Assembly: GCF_013201545.1 (NCBI RefSeq)
Contig: NZ_CP053746.1
Span: 2,011,001-2,075,000 of the forward strand
Source: Pseudomonas graminis
Lineage (GTDB): Bacteria > Pseudomonadota > Gammaproteobacteria > Pseudomonadales > Pseudomonadaceae
DNA: 64,000 nucleotides
Direction of reading: 5' to 3'
A program made the translations under genes and the position numbers. The notes under the pieces were generated by a model. The model saw only the letters and a list, made by a program, of their open reading frames with translations. It searched no databases and had not been told where the DNA came from. How positions within the stretch are numbered: position 1 is the stretch's first letter; each line of letters begins with the position of its first letter. Below are positions 39,240 through 49,279 of this stretch, piece after piece.

Positions 39240-39947
39240 TCAGAACAACCGGGCGAGCAGTGCGGTGACGGCGGTTTCGACGCGCAGGATCCGCGCGCCC
39301 AACTGGACGGGGTTCAGGCCGGAGGCGTGCAGCAAATCAACTTCGTAGGGAATCCAGCCGCCTTCAGGACCAATGGCCAGGGTGACAGGCTGTTCAACGG
39401 CGCGCGGGCAGGCCGGGAAATCACCCGGATGACCGACCAATCCCAACGTTCCTTCAACCACAGCGGGAAGGCGGTCTTCAACGAAGGGCTTGAAGCGTTT
39501 TTCGATGACGATCTCCGGCAGCACGCTGTCTCGGGCCTGCTCCAGCCCGAGAATTAACTGCTCGCGTATCGCCGCAGCCTCCAGAAAGGGTGTCTGCCAG
39601 AAGCTTTTCTCGACGCGGTAACTGTTGACCAGAATGACCCGGGGCACGCCCATCGTCGCCACCGTCTGAAACACCCGGCGCAGCATTTTCGGGCGAGGCA
39701 GGGCGAGGATCAGCGTCAAGGGGAGTTTGGCGGGCGGCGCGTGCTCGAAGCTCACCGAAAGCTCGGCTTCCCGAGCCTCCAGTCGCAGCAATCGGGCGCT
39801 CCCCAGCAGGCCGTTCACCCGGCCGACCCGCAGGCTGTCGCCCACTTCGCTGCGATGCACTTCCTGCATGTGCTTGAGGCGCCGGTCACGCAGCACCACC
39901 CGGTCAGCCGCGATGAAGTCGGCTTCCTCAAGCAACAGCAGGTTCAC
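39240..39947 (-). CDS. rsmE: 16S rRNA (uracil-1498-N3)-methyltransferase RsmE
   Basis: SPOUT-family enzyme methylating U1498 of 16S rRNA with S-adenosylmethionine, 235 residues. The N-terminal PUA-like part includes [11 protein letters not shown]; the SPOUT knot is built from LAIGPEGGW and [17 protein letters not shown]. The start is a GTG that overlaps the tatC stop by 4 bases (GTGA), so it is translated with the tat operon. Confidence 0.95.
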   Translation of the reverse strand: MNLLLLEEADFIAADRVVLRDRRLKHMQEVHRSEVGDSLRVGRVNGLLGSARLLRLEAREAELSVSFEHAPPAKLPLTLILALPRPKMLRRVFQTVATMGVPRVILVNSYRVEKSFWQTPFLEAAAIREQLILGLEQARDSVLPEIVIEKRFKPFVEDRLPAVVEGTLGLVGHPGDFPACPRAVEQPVTLAIGPEGGWIPYEVDLLHASGLNPVQLGARILRVETAVTALLARLF

Positions 39948-40738
39948 GGCTGGGTCGCTGGCGGTTGGCTCTGTTCGTCTTCGGCTTTTTCGTCGTCTTC
40001 ATGATCGCCACGCTTGGTGATCATCGAACTGCACAGCACGCCGATTTCAAACAGCAGCCACATCGGCACTGCCAGCAGGGTCTGCGAAAAGATGTCCGGC
40101 GGGGTGAGGATCATGCCGACCACGAAGCAGCCGATCACCACGTATGGACGAATCTTCTTCAGGTATTTGACGTCGACGATGCCGATCCACACCAGCAGCA
40201 CAACCGCCACCGGAATCTCGAACGCGACGCCAAACGCCAGGAATAACGTCATGACAAAGTCCAGATAGCTGGCGATGTCCGTCATCATCGACACGCCTTC
40301 CGGGGTGACGCTGGCGAAGAAGTGGAAGATCAACGGGAAGACCAGAAAGTAGGCAAACGCCATCCCGGCGTAGAACAGGATGATGCTGGAGATCAACAGC
40401 GGCACTGCCACGCGCTTTTCATGCTTGTACAGGCCCGGCGCAATGAAGCCCCAGATCTGATAAAGAATCACCGGCATTGCCAGGAAAAGCGCCACCATCA
40501 TCGTCAGCTTGAACGGCGTGATGAACGGCGAGGCCACATCGGTCGCGATCATCGTGGCGCCGTCAGGCAGAAACTTGCGCAGCGGGGCTGAAACGAAGGT
40601 GTAGATCTTCTGGGTGAAGTAGAACAGCGCGCCGAAGATCACGAAGATCGCCAGCACGCAGCGCAGCAGGCGTGAGCGCAGTTCTGTCAGGTGCGAGACC
40701 AGCGGCATTTGCTGGGCGTTTTCCGGGATTTCGCTCAT
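39944..40738 (-). CDS. tatC: Sec-independent protein translocase TatC
   Basis: Polytopic receptor of the twin-arginine translocase that recognises the RR signal peptide, 264 residues with six membrane helices. The N-terminus [16 protein letters not shown] and the segment VTPEGVSMM...[16 protein letters not shown] are characteristic. The acidic tail after residue 240 is poorly conserved in the family. It overlaps tatB by 4 bases upstream and rsmE by 4 bases downstream. Confidence 0.97.
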   Translation of the reverse strand: MSEIPENAQQMPLVSHLTELRSRLLRCVLAIFVIFGALFYFTQKIYTFVSAPLRKFLPDGATMIATDVASPFITPFKLTMMVALFLAMPVILYQIWGFIAPGLYKHEKRVAVPLLISSIILFYAGMAFAYFLVFPLIFHFFASVTPEGVSMMTDIASYLDFVMTLFLAFGVAFEIPVAVVLLVWIGIVDVKYLKKIRPYVVIGCFVVGMILTPPDIFSQTLLAVPMWLLFEIGVLCSSMITKRGDHEDDEKAEDEQSQPPATQP

Positions 40739-41310
40739 GGGGCTCGTGGTGGCAGTGACGAATCGTTGGCAGAAGGCGCACTTTGCACCGCGGTCGCAGG
40801 GGTGGTGACCGGCGCAGGTGCGGGTGCAGATCCCGGCCCGACAGGCGAAGGTGCAGCAGGCTCGACATGAACGGGCGGCGGCGTGACCGACGCGCTTTCA
40901 GCCGGGGCGGCCGGGCCAATGTCGGCGCTCTGGGCCGGTGAGGCCGCACCCATGACCGGCGCCGAGGGTGGCGTTGTCGATGCAGGTGCCGGCGAAACAG
41001 GCGTTTCGGCGGCGGGCTCAGTCGGCGCCGGTGTCGCAGGGGCTACCGGCGCCGCTGGCGGCTGCTGCGGCTGCATGATTTTTCGAGCCTCTTCTTCCAG
41101 CGAAAGAATGTGCTCGTTGTGCAACTGACGCCGAATCTCGTCAGCGCCGATTTCGCGCTCAACTTCCTGTTTGATCGCATTGAAGCTGCGTTTCAGGCGG
41201 CCGATCCAGAGACCGGCCGTCCGTGCTGCGCCTGGCAAACGCTCGGGGCCCAATACCAGCAGGGCAACGAGGCCGACCAGCAGCAGTTCAGAAAAGCTGA
41301 TACCAAACAT
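40735..41310 (-). CDS. tatB: Sec-independent protein translocase TatB
   Basis: Tat receptor partner of TatC, 191 residues. A single N-terminal helix begins [21 protein letters not shown] and is followed by [12 protein letters not shown] and an amphipathic helix, all typical of TatB. The C-terminal 110 residues are a Pro/Ala-rich, probably disordered tail, longer than in E. coli TatB but common in Pseudomonas. It overlaps tatC by 4 bases and follows tatA by 10. Confidence 0.96.
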   Translation of the reverse strand: MFGISFSELLLVGLVALLVLGPERLPGAARTAGLWIGRLKRSFNAIKQEVEREIGADEIRRQLHNEHILSLEEEARKIMQPQQPPAAPVAPATPAPTEPAAETPVSPAPASTTPPSAPVMGAASPAQSADIGPAAPAESASVTPPPVHVEPAAPSPVGPGSAPAPAPVTTPATAVQSAPSANDSSLPPRAP

Positions 41311-41320
41311 GCGTCACGAC

Positions 41321-41605
41321 CTAGTCTTTGCGGAGGGGGTCTTCGACTCGTTGCGCTTGAGCGTCGATGGTGTGCGGCTGGTGCAGCGGCTGAGTCGGAG
41401 GGACAGGCTGCGCGGTCGGCTGTGGCTGAACCGGCGGCGTCACGGTTGGCTCTTCAGGGTGCTTGTCGTCATCATTCATGGCTTTGCGAAAGCCCTTGAT
41501 CGACTCACCCACGTCGGTCCCCAGGTTCTTGAGTTTCTTGGTGCCGAAGACCAGCACGACAACCACAAGAATGACGATCCAGTGTTTCCAGTCAAAAATG
41601 CCCAT
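41321..41605 (-). CDS. tatA: Sec-independent protein translocase TatA
   Basis: Pore-forming Tat subunit of 94 residues. The N-terminal helix [16 protein letters not shown] is followed by the hinge [20 protein letters not shown] and an amphipathic helix; the tail is Pro/Gln-rich and probably disordered. GAGGAA lies 7 bases before the ATG. It is the first tat gene here, 42 bases after hisE, so the cluster may share transcripts with hisIE. Confidence 0.96.
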   Translation of the reverse strand: MGIFDWKHWIVILVVVVLVFGTKKLKNLGTDVGESIKGFRKAMNDDDKHPEEPTVTPPVQPQPTAQPVPPTQPLHQPHTIDAQAQRVEDPLRKD

Positions 41606-41647
41606 GACGCGTTCCTCACAAGAAATTTCGGGCCGCAGCCCAGGTGT

Positions 41648-41980
41648 TTATTCCGCCGAGCGCGACGCTTTCTCGGCGTGGCCGGACAGGCCGAAGCGGC
41701 GGTCCAGCTCATCCAGCACGGCTTGCGGGTGTTGACCCAGTTGGGCAAGCATCACCATGCTGTGGAACCATAAATCGGCGGTTTCGTAGACGACATCACT
41801 GCAGTCACCGCTGATGGCAGCGTCCTTGGCAGCGATTATGGTTTCGACCGACTCTTCGCCGACCTTCTCCAGAATCTTGTTCAGTCCCTTGTGGTAGAGG
41901 CTGGCGACGTAAGACGAGTCGGCAGCCGCGCCTTTGCGTGATTCAAGCACCTCGGCAAGGCGTGACAAGGTATCAGTCAT
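41648..41980 (-). CDS. hisE: Phosphoribosyl-ATP pyrophosphatase HisE
   Basis: Second step of histidine biosynthesis, hydrolysing phosphoribosyl-ATP to phosphoribosyl-AMP and pyrophosphate. The 110-residue product has the MazG-like motif [16 protein letters not shown] and the downstream [14 protein letters not shown]. The ATG at 41980 lies 2 bases after the hisI stop; in-frame extension upstream would overlap hisI extensively. Separate hisI and hisE genes, rather than the fused hisIE of enterobacteria, are usual in Pseudomonas. Confidence 0.96.
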   Translation of the reverse strand: MTDTLSRLAEVLESRKGAAADSSYVASLYHKGLNKILEKVGEESVETIIAAKDAAISGDCSDVVYETADLWFHSMVMLAQLGQHPQAVLDELDRRFGLSGHAEKASRSAE

Positions 41981-41982
41981 GT

Positions 41983-42375
41983 TCAGTGTCCTGCTTGGTA
42001 AATGGCATCCGGGTCTTTGAGCACCGGGTCCACGGTCTTCCAGGCTGCGTCGTCGTAGACGCGGTAGAAGCAGCTCTCGCGGCCGGTATGGCAAGCGATG
42101 CCGCCGATTTGCTCGACCATCAGGATAATGACGTCGGCATCACAGTCCAGGCGCAGTTCATGAAGCTTCTGCACGTGGCCCGATTCTTCGCCCTTTCGCC
42201 ACAACTTGCCACGCGAACGTGACCAATAGATAGCGCGCTGTTCGCTGGCAGTCAGGCTCAAGGCTTCGCGGTTCATCCAGGCCATCATCAGCACGCGACC
42301 GGTCTTGTGGTCCTGCGCGATGGCGGGTACCAGACCGTCCTTGTCCCACTTAATCTCGTCCAGCCAGTCTTTCAT
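41983..42375 (-). CDS. hisI: Phosphoribosyl-AMP cyclohydrolase HisI
   Basis: Third step of histidine biosynthesis, opening the adenine ring of phosphoribosyl-AMP. The 130-residue product has the zinc-binding [22 protein letters not shown] with catalytic cysteines and [17 protein letters not shown]. Of two adjacent ATGs, the one at 42375 has better spacing to GGAG and yields MKDWLDEI, the usual N-terminus; the other is at 42378. It follows ubiB by 56 bases on the same strand. Confidence 0.96.
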   Translation of the reverse strand: MKDWLDEIKWDKDGLVPAIAQDHKTGRVLMMAWMNREALSLTASEQRAIYWSRSRGKLWRKGEESGHVQKLHELRLDCDADVIILMVEQIGGIACHTGRESCFYRVYDDAAWKTVDPVLKDPDAIYQAGH

Positions 42376-42431
42376 CATCGGCTCCGGCCGTTCCAGGGGA
42401 GGGTTAGTGTGCCAGCGGCTTGCGCCGATGG

Positions 42432-44051
42432 CTATCGGCGAACGACCAGATAGACGCCTGCCGCCAGCATCAACAAGGCAGGCCAGGCGCTCAGGCTGTT
42501 CAGCGCTGCGCCGGTCTGGGTATGGGTGATCGCCAACAGTACGCCGCCAGCCAGCAGGCCTGCGCCGAGCAGGCGAAGGGCCCAGTGATCGCCATCGCGC
42601 CGATAGGGCGGGGGCGGATCATGACGATGGGGCTGCGACAGACGCTCGAGCAAATCCCGGGTCATGTTGGCCAGATGCGGAATCTGTTCGACCTGGGACT
42701 GCAGATTGCCGAGCAGGGTTTTCGGGCTGACGCGCTCGCGCATCCAGCGTTCAAGGAACGGCTGCGCGGTCGCCCAGAGATCCAGCTCCGGGTACAGCTG
42801 ACGGCCGAGGCCTTCGATGTTAAGCAGCGTTTTTTGCAGCAGCACCAGTTGCGGCTGCACTTCCATGTTGAAGCGGCGGGCGGTCTGGAACAGGCGCATC
42901 AGCACCTGCCCGAAGGAAATGTCCTTCAGGGGCTTCTCGAAGATCGGCTCGCACACCGTGCGGATGGCCGCTTCGAATTCATTCAGCTTGGTTTCGGCCG
43001 GCACCCAGCCCGAGTCGATGTGCAGCTGAGCCACACGGCGGTAGTCGCGCTTGAAGAAGGCAAACAGGTTGCGTGCCAGATAGTCCTGATCCTCAGGCGT
43101 CAGGCTGCCGACAATGCCGCAGTCGATGGCGATGTACTGCGGATCCCACGGTGTGACCGTGCTGACGAAAATATTGCCGGGGTGCATGTCGGCGTGGAAA
43201 AAACTGTCGCGGAAGACTTGAGTGAAGAACAGCTCGACACCGCGCTCGGCCAGCTTCTTCATGTCGGTGCGCTGATCGGCGAGGGTCGCCAGATCGGTCA
43301 CTTGCACACCGTAAATGCGCTCCATGACCAACACCTTCGGCCGGCACCAGTCCCAATAGACCTGCGGCACGTACAGCATGGTCGAGCCTTCGAAGTTGCG
43401 GCGCAGCTGGCTGGAGTTGGCCGCTTCGCGCAACAGGTCGAGTTCGTCGTAAATGGTTTTTTCGTAATCGGCGACCACGTCCACCGGGTGCAGCAGTCGC
43501 GCGTCAGCGGATACCCGCTCGGCGATCTTCGCCAGAATGAACAGCCACGCAAGGTCAGAACCGATGATCGGCTTCAAGCCCGGCCGCACCACTTTGACTA
43601 CGACTTCTTCGCCTGTTTTCAGACGCGCGGCGTGGACTTGAGCGACAGACGCCGAAGCCAGCGGGGCGACGTCGAAGCGGCTGAAGACTTCGCTGATCTT
43701 CGCGCCCAGCTGCGATTCGATCAGCGCGACGGCTTTGGCGGAGTCGAACGGCGGCACTCGGTCCTGCAGCATCATCAGCTCGTCGGCGACGTCTTCAGGC
43801 AGCAGATCGCGTCGGGTGGACAGCAACTGCCCGAATTTGATGAAAATCGGCCCCAGGTCCTGCAACGCCAGTCGCAGACGGGCGCCACGGCTCAGTTCGT
43901 TTTTGCGCCGCGGCAGCCAGCGCCATGGCAGCACGAAGCGCACGGCCAGCAGCCACCAAGGCAGGGGCAGGGCGAACAACAGGTCATCGAGGCGGTAACG
44001 GATTACGACACGCTGGATGCGAAACAGGCGGCGGACGGCAAGCAGGCTCAT
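42432..44051 (-). CDS. ubiB: Ubiquinone biosynthesis kinase-like protein UbiB
   Basis: Atypical protein-kinase-like ATPase (ABC1/ADCK family) supporting ubiquinone synthesis, 539 residues. The family-defining KxGQ motif is present in [14 protein letters not shown], an alanine-rich loop in [14 protein letters not shown] replaces the kinase P-loop, and [12 protein letters not shown] with IDCG mark the catalytic and metal-binding loops. Two C-terminal membrane helices end the protein. It overlaps ubiJ by 4 bases. Confidence 0.96.
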   Translation of the reverse strand: MSLLAVRRLFRIQRVVIRYRLDDLLFALPLPWWLLAVRFVLPWRWLPRRKNELSRGARLRLALQDLGPIFIKFGQLLSTRRDLLPEDVADELMMLQDRVPPFDSAKAVALIESQLGAKISEVFSRFDVAPLASASVAQVHAARLKTGEEVVVKVVRPGLKPIIGSDLAWLFILAKIAERVSADARLLHPVDVVADYEKTIYDELDLLREAANSSQLRRNFEGSTMLYVPQVYWDWCRPKVLVMERIYGVQVTDLATLADQRTDMKKLAERGVELFFTQVFRDSFFHADMHPGNIFVSTVTPWDPQYIAIDCGIVGSLTPEDQDYLARNLFAFFKRDYRRVAQLHIDSGWVPAETKLNEFEAAIRTVCEPIFEKPLKDISFGQVLMRLFQTARRFNMEVQPQLVLLQKTLLNIEGLGRQLYPELDLWATAQPFLERWMRERVSPKTLLGNLQSQVEQIPHLANMTRDLLERLSQPHRHDPPPPYRRDGDHWALRLLGAGLLAGGVLLAITHTQTGAALNSLSAWPALLMLAAGVYLVVRR

Positions 44052-44671
44052 GCGTTATCGCTGGATTTGAGGGAGTGGGCCAGACGCTCGAAGCGGGCTT
44101 CGAGGCGTTCCAGGTCTTGTTTGGTCTGATCCAGTTCGGCGAAGCGGGCTTCGGCCTCGCGTTTGCCGACCAGCGTGCGGGATTCTTCGGCCAGGTATTC
44201 GGCCAGGTTGTGGCTGAGGCTGGCTGCGCCGTCGCGGGTCCAGCGTGCACTATTGCGCAACTGCCCGCCGATCAGGGGCGCGGCGACAGGGCCGAGCCAG
44301 CGTTGCAGCTCGTACTCCCAGTCGAGGTCGAGATCCTGCAGCACGCCCACCAGCTCAAGCAACACGGCGCTTTCGCCATCCAGCTCGACTTCCGGGCTGT
44401 GCAGCACGGCATTTTTGTCTTTGCTCATCGCCAGGCGCATCAGGCTCGCAGCGGGGGCGCGCAGCGTTACATCAGCACCGCCTTCCCAATTCGCCGCCAG
44501 CATCAGGCCGTCGTCACTGGGCAGCACGTGCAGATGAAACGCAGGGCTGGTGCATTCGATCGCGATGACCTTGCCGCTGAGCCGGTCAAGGCGCGGCAGG
44601 GCGGTGCTGTCCATGCGCAGCACGCGATTGATGCCGTGCTCGGCACTGGCGAGCAAGCCGTTGATCAGCAT
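44048..44671 (-). CDS. ubiJ: Ubiquinone biosynthesis accessory factor UbiJ (SCP2 domain)
   Basis: Lipid-binding accessory protein of the soluble Ubi complex, 207 residues. The N-terminal SCP2 domain (residues about 12-110) is followed by a charged C-terminal coiled coil ([20 protein letters not shown]) that mediates contacts with partner UbiK-type proteins. Its ATG shares one base with the ubiE stop, and its stop overlaps the ubiB ATG, the conserved ubiE-ubiJ-ubiB order. Confidence 0.93.
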   Translation of the reverse strand: MLINGLLASAEHGINRVLRMDSTALPRLDRLSGKVIAIECTSPAFHLHVLPSDDGLMLAANWEGGADVTLRAPAASLMRLAMSKDKNAVLHSPEVELDGESAVLLELVGVLQDLDLDWEYELQRWLGPVAAPLIGGQLRNSARWTRDGAASLSHNLAEYLAEESRTLVGKREAEARFAELDQTKQDLERLEARFERLAHSLKSSDNA

Positions 44672-45441
44672 CAGGGCTTGATGCCCCGGTGCAGCGCGAC
44701 GATCCCGGAGGTCATGTTGTGGTAGGTCACGCGGTCAAAACCGGCCTGGACCATCATTGACTTCAGGGTTTCCTGATCGGGGTGCATGCGGATCGACTCT
44801 GCCAGATAGCGGTAGCTTTCGGAGTCATTGGTGATCAGCTTGCCGGCCAGCGGCATGAAGGCGAACGAGTAGGCGTCGTAGATCTTGGACATGACTTTGC
44901 TGGTGGGCTTGGAGAATTCCAGCACCAGCAAACGACCACCCGGCTTGAGCACGCGCAGCATGGAGCGGATGGCGTCTTCCTTGTGCGTCACGTTGCGCAG
45001 GCCGAAGGCGATGGTCACGCAGTCGAAGTAGTTGTCAGGGAACGGCAGCTTTTCAGCGTCGGCCTGGACGAACTTGATGTTGCCGGCCACGCCACGATCC
45101 AGCAGGCGGTCACGACCGACCTTGAGCATCGAAGCGTTAATGTCGGCCAGTACGACTTCGCCGGTCGGGCCGACGAGATGGGAAAACTTCTTCGCCAGGT
45201 CGCCAGTGCCGCCCGCGATGTCGAGCACGCGGTTGCCGCTGCGAACGCCGGACAGTTCGATGGTGAAGCGCTTCCAGAGGCGATGCATGCCGCCGGACAG
45301 GACGTCGTTCATCAGGTCATATTTGGCCGCTACGGAGTGAAATACCTCGGCGACTTTCTCGGCCTTTTGGCTTTCCGGTACGTTTTTGTAACCGAAGTGG
45401 GTGATGGGTTCGGCATCGCTGCCTTTGCGCGGATCATTCAT
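44671..45441 (-). CDS. ubiE: Demethylmenaquinone/2-methoxy-6-polyprenyl-benzoquinol methyltransferase UbiE
   Basis: C-methyltransferase of ubiquinone synthesis using S-adenosylmethionine, 256 residues. Motif I is [15 protein letters not shown], with downstream [13 protein letters not shown] and [12 protein letters not shown]. The ATG at 45441 yields [19 protein letters not shown], the Pseudomonas N-terminus; an upstream in-frame ATG is 10 codons earlier and less likely. It heads the ubiE-ubiJ-ubiB operon and is divergent from the PHA-system gene. Confidence 0.96.
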   Translation of the reverse strand: MNDPRKGSDAEPITHFGYKNVPESQKAEKVAEVFHSVAAKYDLMNDVLSGGMHRLWKRFTIELSGVRSGNRVLDIAGGTGDLAKKFSHLVGPTGEVVLADINASMLKVGRDRLLDRGVAGNIKFVQADAEKLPFPDNYFDCVTIAFGLRNVTHKEDAIRSMLRVLKPGGRLLVLEFSKPTSKVMSKIYDAYSFAFMPLAGKLITNDSESYRYLAESIRMHPDQETLKSMMVQAGFDRVTYHNMTSGIVALHRGIKP

Positions 45442-45582
45442 ATCGCTGTCACCGGAATAAAGTGGCGCCATTCTAATCGTCGAGGCTGGCTTTGTCTTGA
45501 CAAGGCTCACGGCCAACAGTTTCTTCGGTTCTGGCCGCTGGTATAGTGCGCCGACGATTTAAGCCGAAGCAGGAGCCCGTCA

Positions 45583-45861
45583 GTGGCCAGAATTACCGTG
45601 GAACGTCAGCACACGCTGGGAAAGGAAAAAGCCCGCGAGAAGGCTGAGATCATGCTGCAGAAGCTGTCCGACAAGTACGGCATCGAGCACGAGTGGACAG
45701 GTGACACCGTGGCCCTGGAAGGCAAAGGCGCCAAGGGCACTGTCGCGGTCGAAGATGAGTGGGTACGGGTGAATATCGATCTCAACTTCTTCCTCTCCGC
45801 CATGAGCGGTTCGATTCAGTCGGAAGTTGAACGGCAACTGGACAAGGTGCTGACCGCCTGA
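45583..45861 (+). CDS. Polyhydroxyalkanoic acid system family protein
   Basis: A 92-residue protein of the family once called PHA granule-associated region protein (TIGR02610-like), beginning MARITVERQHTLGKEKAREKAE. Function is not settled; homologues occur next to PHA genes and also outside them. The GTG start at 45583 has AGGAG 9 bases upstream. In P. aeruginosa the gene (PA5062) borders the pha cluster; here no pha synthase, depolymerase or phasin gene follows, and the DUF971 gene is only 15 bases away on the opposite strand. Confidence 0.85.
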   Translation: MARITVERQHTLGKEKAREKAEIMLQKLSDKYGIEHEWTGDTVALEGKGAKGTVAVEDEWVRVNIDLNFFLSAMSGSIQSEVERQLDKVLTA

Positions 45862-45876
45862 CGTCTGGAGCGACGG

Positions 45877-46254
45877 CTAGAGCATCAGTTTGATGACTTG
45901 CTCGGAGGGGTCGCGGGATTTGCCGGCGGCTTTGAGCTCGGCCAGGTACTCCTCCCACAGTTGCGCCTGGCGTTGCGCCAGTTGCTCCAGGTATTCCCAG
46001 GTAAACAGCCCGCTGTCATGACCGTCGTCGAAGGTCAGCTTCAGCGCGTACTGCCCGGCGGGCTCGACCTTGGTGAGCCCGACCCCCAGCTTGCCGAACT
46101 GCAGAATCGGATTGCCATGGCCCTGCACCTCCGCCGACGGCGAGTGCACACGCAGAAATTCCGCTGGCAAGCGGTATTCCTCATCCGGCCCGTATTTCAG
46201 GCTGAGGACTTTCGAGGCTTTGTGCAGCTGGATAGCGGTGGGGATGCGGGTCAT
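45877..46254 (-). CDS. DUF971 family protein (gamma-butyrobetaine hydroxylase-like N-terminal domain)
   Basis: A 125-residue single-domain protein matching the N-terminal domain of gamma-butyrobetaine hydroxylases (YRLPAEFLRVHSPSAEVQGHG, LKLTFDDGHDSGLFTWEYL). Stand-alone copies are linked to iron-sulfur or metal handling in some studies, but the activity is unknown. It lies downstream of hslU in the same direction, with a heptad-repeat element between, the order also found in P. aeruginosa. Confidence 0.88.
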   Translation of the reverse strand: MTRIPTAIQLHKASKVLSLKYGPDEEYRLPAEFLRVHSPSAEVQGHGNPILQFGKLGVGLTKVEPAGQYALKLTFDDGHDSGLFTWEYLEQLAQRQAQLWEEYLAELKAAGKSRDPSEQVIKLML

Positions 46255-46266
46255 AGAGGTAATCTC

Positions 46267-46373
46267 AGCTACAAGCTACAAGCTACAAGCTACAAGCTCC
46301 AAGCTCCAAGCGAAGCAGATTCGTGCAGCCAGTGAAATCTGCTTGCCGCTTGAAGCTAACCGCTTGCAGCTGC
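46267..46373. repeat. Heptad tandem repeat (AGCTACA)4(AGCTCCA)2 with a partial inverted arm
   Basis: Six exact 7-base units run from 46267 to 46308, followed by AGCG and then, from about 46341, the loosely complementary CTTGCCGCTTGAAGCT and CGCTTGCAGCTGC. The whole can fold into a long imperfect hairpin. It fills the gap between the DUF971 gene and hslU and resembles the element at 56084-56170. Confidence 0.85.
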
Positions 46374-46374
46374 T

Positions 46375-47712
46375 TTAAAGGATATAGCGCGACAGATCTT
46401 CGTCTTCCGCCAGTTCACCCAAATGGCTGTTCACGTATTCAGCGTCGATCTGAATCGTCCCGCCGTCCTGAGCGCCCGCCAGGTCGCCGGCACTGAAAGA
46501 AACCTCCTCCAGCAACCGCTCAAGCAGCGTGTGCAAGCGACGCGCACCGATGTTCTCGGTCTTTTCGTTGACCTGCCAGGCGATCTCCGCCAGACGCTTG
46601 ATGCCATCCGGCAGGAACGCGATGTTCAGGCCTTCGGTCTTCAGCAGCTCGCGGTATTGCTCGGTCAGCGACGCATGGGGCTCGGTCAGGATGCGTTCGA
46701 AATCCTGCGGGCTCAGCGCTTTGAGCTCGACGCGGATCGGCAGACGACCCTGCAGCTCAGGCACCAGATCGCTCGGCTTGCTCAGGTGGAACGCGCCAGA
46801 CGCGATGAACAGGATGTGATCGGTTTTGACCATGCCCAGCTTGGTGTTAACGGTGCAGCCTTCGATCAGCGGCAGCAGGTCGCGCTGAACGCCTTCGCGG
46901 GATACATCGGCGCCGCCGACATTGCCACGCTTGGCCACTTTGTCGATCTCGTCGATGAACACGATGCCATGCTGCTCAACCGCTTCCAGCGCTTTGGCTT
47001 TCAGCTCTTCGTCGTTGACCAGACGGCCCGCTTCTTCGTCGCGAACCATCTTCAGCGCGTCTTTGACTTTCAGCTTGCGGCTCTTCTTCTTGCCCTTGCC
47101 CATATTGGCAAACAGGCTTTGCAGCTGGTTGGTCATCTCTTCCATGCCCGGCGGCGCGGAAATGTCGACGCCGCCCATTTCAGCGACCTCGATCTCGATT
47201 TCCTTATCGTCCAGCTGGCCTTCGCGCAGGCGCTTGCGGAACAGCTGGCGGGTGTTGGAATCGCTGCCCGACGTCGCGTCTTCGTTGAAGCCCGCGCGTG
47301 CCGGTGGCAGCAGGGCGTCGAGAATGCGGTCTTCGGCGGCGTCTTCGGCGCGGTGGCGAACCTTGGTGATTTCCTGCTCGCGCAGCAGCTTCATGGCAGC
47401 GTCGGCCAGATCACGGATGATCGACTCGACGTCGCGACCGACGTAGCCGACTTCGGTGAACTTGGTTGCTTCAACCTTGATGAACGGCGCGTTGGCGAGC
47501 TTGGCCAGACGACGGGCGATTTCGGTTTTACCGACGCCGGTCGGGCCGATCATCAGGATGTTCTTGGGAGTGACTTCAACGCGCAGCTCTTCAGGGAGCT
47601 GCATCCGGCGCCAGCGATTACGCAGCGCGATGGCGACGGCGCGTTTGGCATCGTCCTGGCCGATGATATGGCGATTGAGTTCGTGGACGATTTCACGGGG
47701 AGTCATGGACAT
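46375..47712 (-). CDS. hslU: ATP-dependent protease ATPase subunit HslU
   Basis: AAA+ unfoldase of the HslUV (ClpYQ) protease, 445 residues. Walker A is [17 protein letters not shown], the pore loop is in [14 protein letters not shown], Walker B is [11 protein letters not shown], and sensor 2 follows near [17 protein letters not shown]. The C-terminal LSRYIL tail inserts into HslV to activate it. The ATG at 47712 gives [19 protein letters not shown], the conserved start; two further in-frame upstream codons include a TTG. It follows hslV by 69 bases. Confidence 0.96.
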   Translation of the reverse strand: MSMTPREIVHELNRHIIGQDDAKRAVAIALRNRWRRMQLPEELRVEVTPKNILMIGPTGVGKTEIARRLAKLANAPFIKVEATKFTEVGYVGRDVESIIRDLADAAMKLLREQEITKVRHRAEDAAEDRILDALLPPARAGFNEDATSGSDSNTRQLFRKRLREGQLDDKEIEIEVAEMGGVDISAPPGMEEMTNQLQSLFANMGKGKKKSRKLKVKDALKMVRDEEAGRLVNDEELKAKALEAVEQHGIVFIDEIDKVAKRGNVGGADVSREGVQRDLLPLIEGCTVNTKLGMVKTDHILFIASGAFHLSKPSDLVPELQGRLPIRVELKALSPQDFERILTEPHASLTEQYRELLKTEGLNIAFLPDGIKRLAEIAWQVNEKTENIGARRLHTLLERLLEEVSFSAGDLAGAQDGGTIQIDAEYVNSHLGELAEDEDLSRYIL

Positions 47713-47781
47713 GGTTTTCAACGGTCCTCGGCAGATGGCAAGTCGGGCAGGCCGCGATGAATGGCGGCCAGCACCTCAGGC

Positions 47782-48312
47782 TTACTCGGCGAGGTCCTGC
47801 TCCTCAATGGTGATGTTGTGGTTGGTGAAGACGCAGATGTCGCCGGCAATGTGCAGAGCGGTTTCGGCGATTTCACGGGCGGAGAGTTCGGTCTTCAGCA
47901 GCAGTGCGCGGGCCGCAGCCTGGGCAAAGGCGCCGCCGGAACCCATGGCGATCAGGCCATCTTCGGGCTCAACGACGTCGCCGTTACCGGTAATGATCAG
48001 CGAAGCGTCTTTGTTGGCAACGGCCAGCATAGCTTCAAGGCGGCTCAGAGAGCGGTCGGTACGCCATTCTTTCGCCAGCTCTACGGCGGCGCGAATGAGG
48101 TGACCCTGGTGTTTTTCCAGCTGGGCTTCGAAGCGTTCGAACAGGGTGAAGGCGTCAGCGGTGGCGCCTGCGAAGCCGGCAATGACCTGGCCGTGGTAAA
48201 GGCGCCGGACTTTCTTGGCGTTGCCTTTCATGACGGTATTGCCCAGAGAAACCTGGCCGTCACCGGCCATGACGACTTTGCCTTGGCGGCGCACTGAAAC
48301 GATGGTGGTCAA
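47782..48312 (-). CDS. hslV: ATP-dependent protease proteolytic subunit HslV (TTG start)
   Basis: Threonine protease of the HslUV complex, 176 residues. After removal of the initiator, the sequence starts [12 protein letters not shown], placing the catalytic threonine at position 1; this is only possible if translation starts at the TTG at 48312, because the next upstream codon GTG would add five residues and block catalysis. Other hallmarks are [16 protein letters not shown] and [15 protein letters not shown] lies about 11 bases upstream. It heads the hslVU operon. Confidence 0.95.
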   Translation of the reverse strand: MTTIVSVRRQGKVVMAGDGQVSLGNTVMKGNAKKVRRLYHGQVIAGFAGATADAFTLFERFEAQLEKHQGHLIRAAVELAKEWRTDRSLSRLEAMLAVANKDASLIITGNGDVVEPEDGLIAMGSGGAFAQAAARALLLKTELSAREIAETALHIAGDICVFTNHNITIEEQDLAE

Positions 48313-48439
48313 GGGGAGAGTCTCCACGCTGCGGGGCGAAAATGCCCTGATGGAAACTCATATGGGGGTGGGGGCGGGTATTTCAACCGTTGAGTGGGTT
48401 GAGGGATGAAAGGCGGTGGGTAAGGTTGCTTCAACTTTG

Positions 48440-48529
48440 TGTAGGAGTGAGCTTGCTCGCGATTGCGGTGAATCAGGCAACCATTATGTTGGATGTGCCA
48501 ATGTCATCGCGAGCAAGCTCACTCCTACA
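48440..48529. repeat. REPIN upstream of hslV
   Basis: Left arm TGTAGGAGTGAGCTTGCTCG and right arm GAGCAAGCTCACTCCTACA match the element at 3486 almost base for base at both ends, while the central part differs. It lies in the 276-base gap between hslV and the SPOR gene; nothing else is recognised in that gap. Confidence 0.88.
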
Positions 48530-48588
48530 GCTGATCGTCCCCGCCTGTAGCGCGACCGATCGTTGGTCCTGCGGTGGGTGGCAGTGCC

Positions 48589-49278
48589 CTAGCGAGCCTG
48601 ACGCTGTTGCAGCAGCAGGTTGCTGAAGCCGCCGCCCGCCAGTTGCTTCTGCGCGATGGTCAGCTGTTCGCGGTTGCTGAACGGGCCGACCAGCACGCGG
48701 TACCAGGTTTCATCCTTCACCGTGCCCGATTCCACGGTCGACGTTTGGCCCAGCAGAATGATCTGCGCGCGCACTTTCTCGGCGTCGGCCTGTTTGCGGA
48801 ACGAGCCGGCTTGCAGGAAGAACGTCGTCACCGCCGCCGGCTTGGTCACCGGAGGTGCTGGTGGTGGGGTCAAACCACTGAGTGCCGCCTGGGCGCGAGC
48901 GGTGTCGATCTTCGCGGCCACCTCAGGCGTAACCGGCGTGCTTGGCGCAACGACCGGAGGTGTCTTCTCCGGCACCGCTTCGTTCGGCACGATAACTTCC
49001 GACTCAGGCAACAGCGTGTAGAAGTCGTATTTCGGCTTCACCGGCGCGGTCGGGCTGGGTGGCGTCTTGTTTGCTTCGGCAATCTTCGCGGCCTTGGCTT
49101 CAGCCTTGACGCGCTTGATGTCGTCGCCGCTGCCGGGTTCGAGCTTCATCAGGAAAACAACGAACGCGCCGACGGTCAGGCCGATCGCCATCCACACCCA
49201 GCCCGGAATCGGCTTCTTGGCGGGTGCCTGATACCGGCTGGCGCCGCGCTTGGGAGCAGGTTTCTTTTTAACGGCCAA
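48589..49278 (-). CDS. SPOR-domain membrane protein (FtsN-like)
   Basis: A 229-residue bitopic inner-membrane protein. A basic cytoplasmic N-terminus is followed by one helix (GWVWMAIGLTVGAFVVFLM, residues about 26-44), a Pro/Ala-rich periplasmic linker and a C-terminal SPOR domain (FFLQAGSFRKQADAEKVRAQ to the end) that binds denuded peptidoglycan at the septum. The layout fits an FtsN-type division protein, though a distinct DamX- or DedD-like role is possible. The start is a TTG 1 base after the argS stop codon, with GGAG upstream. Confidence 0.88.
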   Translation of the reverse strand: MAVKKKPAPKRGASRYQAPAKKPIPGWVWMAIGLTVGAFVVFLMKLEPGSGDDIKRVKAEAKAAKIAEANKTPPSPTAPVKPKYDFYTLLPESEVIVPNEAVPEKTPPVVAPSTPVTPEVAAKIDTARAQAALSGLTPPPAPPVTKPAAVTTFFLQAGSFRKQADAEKVRAQIILLGQTSTVESGTVKDETWYRVLVGPFSNREQLTIAQKQLAGGGFSNLLLQQRQAR

Positions 49279-49279
49279 C

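Noticed and set aside
46267..46308. Heptad array considered as CRISPR-like
   Set aside because: Units are 7 bases and contiguous, with no spacers and no cas genes nearby.
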